From NCBI GenBank assembly GCA_039621445.1, contig CP154955.1:36435123-36499122 (forward strand): 64,000 bases of DNA, in the 5' to 3' direction. The DNA is from Euglena gracilis (lineage: Eukaryota; Euglenida; Euglenophyceae; Euglenales). The translations under genes and the position numbers were made by a program. Positions within the stretch are counted from its first letter, which is position 1. Each line of letters starts with the position of its first letter. Shown in pieces: positions 56,527 to 64,000 of this stretch. A model generated the notes under the pieces. The model saw only the letters and a program-made list of their open reading frames with translations. It was not told the DNA's origin and did no database searches.

Positions 56527-57217
56527 CTGCAAAAAAGCAGAAAAACATGGACAGTCTCACCCTGCGGCAAGGCAAATACGCAAATGGAAACAGGTGGCGC
56601 TTTGAAAGCATTCTATTCGGCACGTGGGCTTCCACAGAACAGAATTCCACAGTTCAAATTCAGTTGCAGGTGCCCATTTTTTCATGGAACAAAGAACTGG
56701 GCATCTCAAGCATGCAAACACCAGTGTGTTTTCACCATCCATTGTGCAGGTCAGTCAACAAACTGCGCATTGCTTTGAATGCATGGGGGGAAGTGCACTG
56801 ACAATTCTCAACAAAGAATGATGTTCCTCACTGTTCCGAACACCAGACAACAAGATTTCTTTGAAACCGTGTTCAGTCCATGATGTACAGCGTCGTGAAA
56901 GACCGTGTTCAGTCCACATGTGCAGTGTCAATAAACGTGTTCAGAACATTTTTTTTGTGCAGGAAATTGTGTTCAGTCCACGTGTGCAGTGTCAATAAAC
57001 GTGTTCAGTTCACGTTTATTATATATTTATACACTGGACTGAACACGTTTTCCTGCACGGTTTCTTTGGCTTCACAAACACCTCCAAGGGCTGGAGTGCA
57101 CCTCATCAGCACCACCACCACAATCACCACCATCAACAAAAATGACAGATCTATTGCAGGAGGGAAACAAAGGGGCCGCTGATCTACCACTTGGTAAACA
57201 GAGTCGGAAAAACACAC

Positions 57218-57437
57218 CTGAAGAAGTTTGACCATATGCAAAAATGCAGCCATTGTAGCCCTCAAACATCGAGTCAAGTTGCGGAACACCAACTTGTTCA
57301 TAAACCTCTTCCTGCCCAGCAAAAGGCACAGGGGCAGTAACTTGTTCTGGCGGCATTGACCAAAAGACATAGTCAAAAGCAAACGTGTGCTCGATGTCGG
57401 GGTTGCTGGGGCAAGGCCTTCTCTTCAGCCACTGGCT
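57218..57437 (-). CDS. Kinesin exon 2, second copy
   Basis: Same reading and splice sites as 45911-46130 (FAFDYVF, GYNGCIFAYGQTSS). Confidence 0.6.
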
Positions 57438-57502
57438 CTGAAGCTCCAAAAAAAATGAACGTAAAGCGCCGGAATGGGCACCAGGTGTGGCTGTAAGGAA
57501 AC

Positions 57503-57664
57503 GCCTTGGACAGGATCAATACACGAGATCAGGGTATCGGAGGGCACTGACAGTGTGCAGGGAGGGCAAACGCCTCCAACTTCGTTTATCTCCTTCTGGT
57601 TGAAGGGACGGACACGCACCAAGACACGAACATTGTCATTGTGAGCTTTGACCATGGTGCAAAC
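57503..57664 (-). CDS. Kinesin exon 1, second copy (block 2 copy B)
   Basis: Same start codon and VRVLVRVRPFN reading as 46197-46358. The following 65-66 bp intron has one T fewer in its poly-T tract, which would shift frame if translated and so supports the intron call. Confidence 0.6.
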
Positions 57665-57892
57665 CTGAAGGATCACAGCATTGGAAACCTTTCGGAGGTT
57701 TGGGGAAATTTTTGGAGGAACATTTTGGAATGACCATTTTGGCCCATTTCGGAATAAGGCCCACTTCTGGCTGTTTTCCATGAAGTCTTATTATTATTTT
57801 TTATTCTGAAAACGTGTTCAGGAGGGGGCCCCCGAAGGGGGCCCCCTGAACACGTTTTCAGGCTGAAATCTGGGCTCAGTCACAAATTTTTT

Positions 57893-59375
57893 AAAACGTG
57901 TTCAGAGCCCGCCAAATGCCTGCCCTGAAATTCGTGGTCATCATTCACGCAAAGGGTCAAAAACGGGAATTTGTGAAATTCGGACACAAAAAACGGCGCC
58001 CTAATGGAAAACGTGCCTGACCACAGATGCCTTAATGGAAAATGTGTCATTGCCACAAATGCTTTAATGGAAAACGTGCCTGAACACAGATGCCTTAATG
58101 GAAAACGTGTCATTGCCACAAATGCCCTCATGGAAAACGTGTCACCCCCCCTTTTCTTTCTTTCTTTTTCTCTCTTTTTTTGCAGCCTCCCACTATGGCT
58201 AAACGCACAGCAAACATTGTGAATGGTCTTTTGCCACCTCCCCCTAGGACGGAACTGTTCCTGGCTGCTCTCGCGGTATACCAGCAAGATGCCAAGAAAC
58301 CGAAGGTTGACCCCCTTCATGGCACCTTGTTGGCACAGGGCAGTCGGGAACTTTGTCCGTTTCAGGGAATCGTTCGGCAACCTCGTTTCATACGTACGTG
58401 AATGCCGTTGCTCGGGCATTCCTCAAAACAGCGCTCGAGGGAGTTGTTTTTTGTGTAAAGCTGGTCGTCTTCCGTGACGTCTAACACTCCCTGTCGCATT
58501 GCTCAAAGGCAACCTCTGGCCGTTTCTTGCGTTGTAGAGTACCCCCCTAGACCTACCTAGTCTAGTCTACCCCCCCCCTTTATTTGCCCCCCTTTATTGA
58601 GCATTTGGGTCCGGGGAAAATTTTTTTCAGGCGCCGAAATTTTTTTTGCCCTCTTCCTAAAGAAATTTTTGACCCCCCCCCTCATTTGACCCCCCCTTAC
58701 TTGAGCATTTGGGGGGGTCCATTGGCGTGGTCCGTGGGTGTGCTGAAATAAAGGGGTTGAGAGGCCGGGTGGTCCTCAACCCTAGATTAGGGGGGGTAGA
58801 TTTGGCCTGGGGGGGGGGGGTTGTGGGCAGACCCTAGGGTCGCCAAAGGTCGCCATGGTCGCCAAAGGTCGTGGGCAGGTCGATGTCAAAAAATGCGCTC
58901 CACGGCAAATTAGCGCAACATACACACAAAAGGTGTTGCACACACAAGGGATTTTTTTTTTTAGGGCCCTGGAACAGTTGCCTACGCCGCTACAATGCAA
59001 AAAAGACTGAGTAGGAAATACCCATAGCGACCTTTGGCGACCTTTGGCGACCGTGGGCAGACCCTAGGGTCTGCCCACAACCCCCCCCCCAGGCCAGATC
59101 CGGGAGCCCTAGATTAGGTAGGTCTAGACTAGATCCCTGTCGCCGAATTTTCATGACAACGATTTTTTGATTGCCACAGATGCCCTAATGGAAAGCGTGC
59201 CTGACCACAGATGCCTTAATGGAAAACGGGTCATTGCCACAGATGCCTTAATGGAAAACGTGCCTGAACACAGATGCCTTAATGGAAAACGTGTCATTGC
59301 CACAAATGCCCTCATGGAAAACGTGTTCATGACCACGAATTTCAGGGCATGCATTTGGCGGGCTGAACACGTTTT
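57893..59375. mobile_element. 1.48-kb terminal-inverted-repeat element, second copy
   Basis: Block 2 copy B version of 46587-48074, with the same ends, arrays and exon. Confidence 0.6.
58186..58401 (+). CDS. Unrecognised exon, second copy
   Basis: Identical reading to 46880-47095 in block 2 copy B. Confidence 0.4.
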   Translation, partial: PPTMAKRTANIVNGLLPPPPRTELFLAALAVYQQDAKKPKVDPLHGTLLAQGSRELCPFQGIVRQPRFIRT

Positions 59376-60622
59376 TTAAAAAAAAACCTCAAAAATGTGT
59401 CTTTTTGGAGGTTCTGTTTCGCTGTCCGACCGCCACTGAATTTTTCTCAGTCGGTTATTGAAGGAAGGGTCAGGGTTAGGGAGAGGTTAGGGTTAGTTAG
59501 GGTCAGGGTTAGAGTTAGGGTTGGGTTGGGGCGGCGGTCAGATAGCGAAACAGTACCTTTTTGGAAATCGACAAAAAAATGGCACATTTTTTTCCGGTCA
59601 AATCAGGGAAATGGTCATTTTTTTGAAGCTGTCGTGTTTTTAATCCTGTTGATGAGATTGCTGGGGCAAAGCTCAAGTTTTCGATTTTTGAACAAATGTT
59701 CAAGTAAAATTCGGATTTTGGCACCAGAAATCATGAGTATTCGGCAGTTTTGTCCAAAAGAGTCCTTTTCTCCTGAAATCTTCGATGACGTTTTTTTTTT
59801 TGTGTTTTAAAAATTGATTTTTAGATACTCGGGGGAGCACGCTGTGGCCAGCCGTGTGATTCACTGGAAAATGAGACAAAGCGAATTCCTCGATAGTCTC
59901 CTTGAAATCCTTGGGGTGTGTCCATGTTTGGCCATTTTTGGCCATTCTTGGGCATTTCAAACCAAAATTTGTCCTTATTGCCAGTTTTGGATTCTTTTTT
60001 TTTTGGCCAATTTCAACCATTTTTGGCCGATTTGGGTCATTTCATGGTCATGTTCAACGATTTCTCACCAATAGAAACCATGTTTGGGCGAATATTTGAA
60101 ACCATGTCTGGCGGCGTCTGGGGGACCCAAAATAAAAAGTGCCAGAGGCTGTCCAAAAGGGTTTGTAGACATGTGGTACTCATATCTGAGCAGTTTTCTG
60201 GGGGGGTCTTAGGCAGAAATTGGGCATTTTCCTTTCCTCAAATTTTGGGGAATTTCTGAAATAGAACACCATGCAGCATGGCAGAAATCTGAGGCCATCT
60301 GCTGAAAGTTGCGTAAACTGGTAACTCACGTGACCCCACAGTTTTCCCAATCCTCCCAGATACCAGATCCCAAGGCTTTGCAACCGCGATTGGAAGTGTT
60401 TTTATCTCGCCCTTGATATTTGACCGCAAGTGTGTGCCTTCAAAGACCCAGTTCTCGGGTCGCCGACATCCGCTTTTCTGAACCCCCACATCCACAAAGC
60501 TCGACCAGTGGCACAGCCTACTGGATTTGACAGAGTTCGGGGGAAGGTGCTATGTACAGAGGAGGCAAACCCATGCAAATTCTGGTGCCTTGAGCAGAGC
60601 GCAGAGGAGGGAGGCTCAGAAC

Positions 60623-60962
60623 AGATGGAAAGTGCCTTCAAAGTTTCCGCGGGCACTGTTAGGAGTCGTCCCGCGGCGCGAATGTCAGTAAGAGTCGAAG
60701 GACGCTTTCTGAGTGTCTATTTTTTTTCGTCTCCACACGTGCTCATGGCCTGAAAGCCCCGAGTGGGGTCTGAAGTTCAGAAGTACAATTGCCAGCAGCA
60801 AGCAACCCCAAGGTTTGAAGAGTGGATTTGAACTACCTGAAGTTCCAACCTACAACTCAAAAGTGCAAGTACGAGATACAGTTCAGTACAGTACAGACAC
60901 TGGAGTGGTTCATCTCCTTGAGGATGCTGCAGCAGCACAACCTCATCATCTGCACCAGTTGG
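60623..60962 (+). other. Leader of the LINE or its flank
   Basis: 340 bases between block 2 and the first in-frame ATG. The frame is open from about 60822 without an ATG. No promoter motif is recognised. Confidence 0.3.
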
Positions 60963-62114
60963 ATGGAAGTATTATCCCTGTTTCACTATACTTTGCTGTA
61001 CCACCTGTGCTGTAACACAGCGTTCACAGTACCAACCTGCACTGTGGTCCCAAGGCCTTATAAACATTTCACAGAGTTGGCCCCAGGGCCCAAGACTTCA
61101 GCCATGATGCTGTCCAATTTTGCCCCAGGGCTCAACACATTTCAAGCCAAAAATGTGACAGGAGAGTTTTTCACAAATGTGGCCCCAGGGCCCCAGACTT
61201 TTGCCATGATGCTGTCAAATTTTGCCACAGGGATCAACACATTTCCAACCAAATGTGGCACAGAAAAGATTTTCACAAATGTCGCCCCAAGGCCCAAGGC
61301 TTTTGCCATGATGCTGTCAAATTTTGCCACAGGGATCAACACACTTCCAACCAAATGTGGCACAGAAAATTTTTTCACAGATGTGGCCCAAGGGCCCAAG
61401 GCTCCAGCCAAGATGCTGTCCAATTCTGCCCCAGGGCTCAACACATTCCAAGCCAAAACTGGCACAGAAATGTTTTTCAGAGATGTGGCCAAAGGGCCCA
61501 AGGCTCCAGCCAAGACGCTGTCCAATTCTGCCCCAGGGCTCAACACTTTCCAAGCCAAAACTGGCACGGAAATGTTTTTCAGAGATGGGGCCCCAGGGCC
61601 CGAGGTTTCAGCCAAGATGCTGTCAAATTTTGCCCCAGGGCACATCATATTTCCAGCCAAAACAGGCACGGAAGCAGAAAAGTTTTTCAAAGGTGTGGCC
61701 CGAAGGCCCGAAGCTTTTGTCAGGATGCTGTGGAATGTGGCCCCAGGGCACGACAGCCACGGACGGCAACTAAACAGGCTGAATATCACAGCAAAAGACC
61801 AGGAAAAAACACGGTCTGAGTACAGTCCCCCCTGTCATGGCAGGGGCGAAAGCCTTGCCAGTTGTGGGGATATTGAAAGCAACCCAGGGCCCACAGAAAC
61901 CCGCCCTCCCCATCAGGAGGACGTTGAAATGGCCTCCGCCTCGCAGAGCTCTGCGTCGCCGCCGACAGAGCAGCCACTCCTCGGATCTTGGTTTCCAATG
62001 CACTCGACGCCGCTGTTCTCGCCTGCTTTGCCCCAGACTATAATGCCGCTTCCCAGTGTGAACGGGGGCCCGGGACACCTTCAGCAGAACAAACCATGGT
62101 CATTGACGAACTAG
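60963..62114 (+). CDS. LINE ORF with seven 34-residue repeats and a 2A-like motif
   Basis: From the first in-frame ATG the product starts MEVLSLFHYTLLYHLCCNT, a hydrophobic N-terminus. Seven repeats of 34 residues follow (one has 36), each of the type APGPKxxAxMLSNxAPGxNT then FxxKxGTExFF. All three forward frames stay open across them because the unit is 102 bases; this frame is chosen because it carries CGDIESNPGP at 61863-61892. About 73 codons follow the 2A before the stop. The frame overlaps a second one (61929-62581) that looks like the start of the reverse-transcriptase protein, so a -1 shift or a broken copy must be assumed. Confidence 0.5.
   Translation: MEVLSLFHYTLLYHLCCNTAFTVPTCTVVPRPYKHFTELAPGPKTSAMMLSNFAPGLNTFQAKNVTGEFFTNVAPGPQTFAMMLSNFATGINTFPTKCGTEKIFTNVAPRPKAFAMMLSNFATGINTLPTKCGTENFFTDVAQGPKAPAKMLSNSAPGLNTFQAKTGTEMFFRDVAKGPKAPAKTLSNSAPGLNTFQAKTGTEMFFRDGAPGPEVSAKMLSNFAPGHIIFPAKTGTEAEKFFKGVARRPEAFVRMLWNVAPGHDSHGRQLNRLNITAKDQEKTRSEYSPPCHGRGESLASCGDIESNPGPTETRPPHQEDVEMASASQSSASPPTEQPLLGSWFPMHSTPLFSPALPQTIMPLPSVNGGPGHLQQNKPWSLTN
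61080..61776 (+). repeat. Coding minisatellite, 102-bp unit x 7
   Basis: Unit starts near 61080, 61182, 61284, 61386, 61488, 61590 and 61698. Spacing is 102 bases, except the last step of 108. All unit lengths are multiples of three, so the frame is kept despite point differences, which suggests selection for protein. Confidence 0.85.
61866..61892 (+). other. 2A-like motif 3 (GDIESNPGP)
   Basis: Preceded by SLASC. A full match to the 2A consensus, placed between the repeat-bearing N-terminal protein and the region leading to the reverse transcriptase. Confidence 0.75.
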
Positions 62115-62581
62115 AGTCCCGGGTGCGCTCAGCGATTTCCGAAATTCACGGGTGTGGGCCACAGGGCCACGGGTTAATCGGGAATTTTGCGCCATCTCCA
62201 CCACAAGGGCAGGAGCAGGAGCGCCTAAATGGTCGAAGACAGCAGCCCCCCGTGGCTCCAGCACCAGCGCAATCCTCGACGAGCGCTGATCCGCTGCAAG
62301 TCACTCCCTTCTCGCAACCTTGCCCACCACTGCAACCATCATGGGAAGAGATTTCCCAAGACACACGGGGCACCTTGGTCCATATCCCACGGGGAGCTTT
62401 GCGAAACGTTGGGCTCGCATTTTGCAGCATGCTCGGTCGCTTTGTGTCAAAGCCAGGTTGGGAGACCCTGCACGCACTTTGGTGCTTCCCAAAAGCTGTG
62501 CTTGCTCCATTGAAGCGGAGCGGGAAAAGCCATTGGGCTGCAGTTGGACGGAAAATTCACGGGGAGATGGAATTGCGTTAA
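61929..62581 (+). CDS. N-terminal part of the reverse-transcriptase protein (interrupted)
   Basis: Open in the frame one base back from the 2A ORF. Contains IDELESRVRSAISEIHG and, near its end, LHALWCFPKAVLAPLKRSGK, a string of the kind often found ahead of the catalytic domain in protist LINE proteins. The same string recurs 224 bases on, in the frame of the reverse transcriptase. The stop at 62579-62581 follows that first copy. Confidence 0.45.
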
Positions 62582-62783
62582 TTTCGTGCTTCGGCCGGGG
62601 CGTTAGGGGGTAGAGGGACCAGGGGGGGGGGAGTAGGGGGAGGACGGGGAGTCTCTTTTTGGTGCAAAGACAGGGTTTTGGGAGACCCTCGCAAACGTCA
62701 CTTTGGTGCTTCCCAAAAGCTGTGCTTGCTCCCTTGAAGCGTAGCGGGAAAAGCCATTGGGCTGCAGTTTGACGGAAATTACT
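62455..62783 (+). repeat. 224-bp direct duplication inside the LINE
   Basis: About 110 bases (TTTGGTGCTTCCCAAAAGCT and flanks) occur at 62455-62563 and again at 62669-62783, offset 224. The offset is not a multiple of three, so copy 1 and copy 2 are in different frames. Between them lies a G-rich low-complexity stretch. Copy 2 has TGA (62770) where copy 1 has GGA. Confidence 0.8.
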
Positions 62784-64000
62784 GACTAGCCGCCAATGCC
62801 CGTACCTCAACCCGGCCACAGAAGAGATTCGCTGGAATGAGACCGCGCCAAAATTCGTCGCTGCACAAAACCCAAAGAAGAGAACACGAAGTCAGACAAA
62901 AAATTTCGACGCTGAAAGCCAAGAAAGGTTGTGCAACCGTGTTCAAAGCCTTGTCACCCATGGGGCGGTCAGCAAAGCCTGCCGCATGCTGACTTCTGAT
63001 GGAATCCAAGATGCAGATGACCCGCTGATCTTGGAACGGTTGGCTGCCTTGCACCCTCCTGAACCCCAACCTGGAAGGCAAAATTTGCCTCCGGACTTCC
63101 CGCGCCTCGAATTCGACCTGAGTGAAGATGCAACCAGGGAGCGCCTGATTGAAATACGGAAAGCAGTCATGTCTTTCCCGAAGGAATCCTCGCCAGGACC
63201 GTCTGGACTTCGGCCAGATCATCTTAAAGACATGCTCTCTGATCCTCTGGGGACACAATCAGATCAACTCCTCACAATTCTGGACCAATTCGTCCGAACA
63301 TGTTTGACCAACGGAATCCACAACTCTGCGGCTTGGATTTTCGCTGGTGCCCGTCTGACTCCTCTTCGAAAACCCTGCAATCCAAGCGAAAACCTCGATG
63401 AGCTTGGCAATACCAACGCCATTCCTGACCCAAAGGAGGATGGCACGCGACCAATTGCAGCTGGGGAATGCCTGCGCCGATTGGTGGGCAAATATTTGAT
63501 GAGACACCCCAAAATCAGGGACCGCCTAAAAGAACTGCAGCCACTACAATGCGGTGTAGGGGTCCAGGGGGCATGTGAACTCATTGCCATGGGACTGCAG
63601 CAAGAAGTAAATCACCTGCATATGCAACAAGACAACACCTGGGCTTTGCTACAGGTAGATTTCAGCAATGTTTTTAATTGCGTAAAAAGAAAGACAGTCC
63701 TTGCTGAAGTGGCCAAACGCTGCCCGGAGGCGTATGTTTGGTTCGAGAGCTGCTACGCCGAACACAGCCCGCTCTTTTGTGGGTCATCACACCTTCGCAG
63801 CGCTTCTGGTGTACAACAAGGTGACCCTTGTGGCCCAGCCGGATTCGCCTTGGCGTTACAATCTCTCGTTGAGTCCTTGCAAGACGTGGTGCCACTCCAA
63901 TTGTGGTATTTGGATGATGGACACATCCTGGGAACCCTCCCACAATTACATGCAGCAATTACAGAAATCCAACGACAGGGGACGCTACTACGCATACACC
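62773..64000 (+). CDS. LINE-type reverse transcriptase (open at window end)
   Basis: A frame of 409 codons without a stop from 62773 to the window end. The order of motifs is that of RVT_1 enzymes: the SPGPSGLRPDHLK entry motif, DGTRPIAAGECLRRLVGK, motif A QVDFSNVFN (catalytic Asp codon 63658-63660), motif B SGVQQGDPCGPAGFALAL, and motif C WYLDDGH with the Asp pair. It copies the element's RNA into DNA at the target. The C-terminal part lies beyond the window. Whether an endonuclease exists cannot be seen. Upstream it is blocked by the TGA at 62770, so this copy may be defective. Confidence 0.8.

Larger units (their letters stand above)
53327..60622. repeat. Duplicated block 2, copy B
   Basis: Second copy of block 2. 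The left join to the recombinase ORF falls in TTT followed by eight G, a string present at the same place in copy A, so the exact breakpoint is hidden in microhomology. The right end is the same GGCTCAGAAC, here running on into AGATGGAAAG without the element. Confidence 0.9.
60623..64000 (+). mobile_element. LINE-type retroelement with 2A motif, running off the window
   Basis: Starts about where block 2 copy B ends. It contains a repeat-bearing ORF with a 2A-like motif, an overlapping frame, a 224-bp internal duplication and a long reverse-transcriptase frame still open at the window end. No long terminal repeat is seen, and the reverse-transcriptase motifs are of the non-LTR type. 2A motifs ahead of a reverse transcriptase are known from several non-LTR elements, such as trypanosome L1Tc. 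Confidence 0.65.

Noticed and set aside
57425-57781. Frame change HFFW in copy B as a mutation of the motor
   Set aside because: It lies in the inferred 66-bp intron; flanking exons are unchanged.
61142-61789. Minus-strand and other-frame ORFs over the 102-bp repeats
   Set aside because: Any frame stays open in a 102-bp repeat; only the frame that carries the 2A motif is supported.

Overview
This is a piece of a eukaryotic nuclear genome. It has spliceosomal introns (mostly GT-AG, with introns up to several kb), a kinesin motor gene and dense repeats, and I see no prokaryotic gene organisation. Repeats, poly-C/poly-G runs and small foldback elements make up most of the DNA. A repeat-rich protist, perhaps a microalga, fits best, but nothing here fixes the taxon.

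One host gene runs on the minus strand through most of the window. Splice sites and codon phase let me follow it from its ATG near 46349 leftward to a stop at 13146. The product is an N-terminal kinesin motor (kinesin-3-like, about 383 codons in five exons), a short coiled-coil stalk, a run of B-box-like zinc fingers and a proline-rich tail, roughly 1,030 residues. The exons sit in introns packed with transposon debris.

Two large blocks are each present twice, nearly identical. Block 1 is 3236-12848 and 12862-22495, with a 13-N assembly gap exactly between the copies; it carries the 3' exons. Block 2 is 41924-49319 and 53327-60622; it carries the first four motor exons. Both look more like two alleles placed in series by the assembler than like true tandem duplications. 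In block 2, copy A is followed at once by a mobile element where copy B continues without it, so the pair reads as filled and empty alleles of one insertion site.

The most unusual object is that element (49320-about 53330). It encodes a cold-shock-domain protein, then a candidate -1 frameshift site (TTTTTTC followed by TGA), a polyprotein cut by two 2A-like motifs (GDIETNPGP, GDIEQNPGP) around a domain resembling the C-terminal pol domain of DIRS-type elements, a gag-like segment with a zinc knuckle, one in-frame UGA, and a tyrosine recombinase truncated after its first catalytic arginine. No reverse transcriptase is seen in it.

The right end (60623-64000) holds a different retroelement: a protein with seven 34-residue repeats followed by its own 2A-like motif (GDIESNPGP), then a LINE-type reverse transcriptase that runs off the window. 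The introns carry a swarm of short non-autonomous DNA transposons with matching terminal inverted repeats and 8-bp target duplications (hAT-like), one with a 10-bp duplication (Mutator-like), a 1.5-kb terminal-inverted-repeat element carrying a spliceable exon, and foldbacks with TTAGGG-like interiors. Many share a tiny GGCGC-TTC-GCGCC hairpin.
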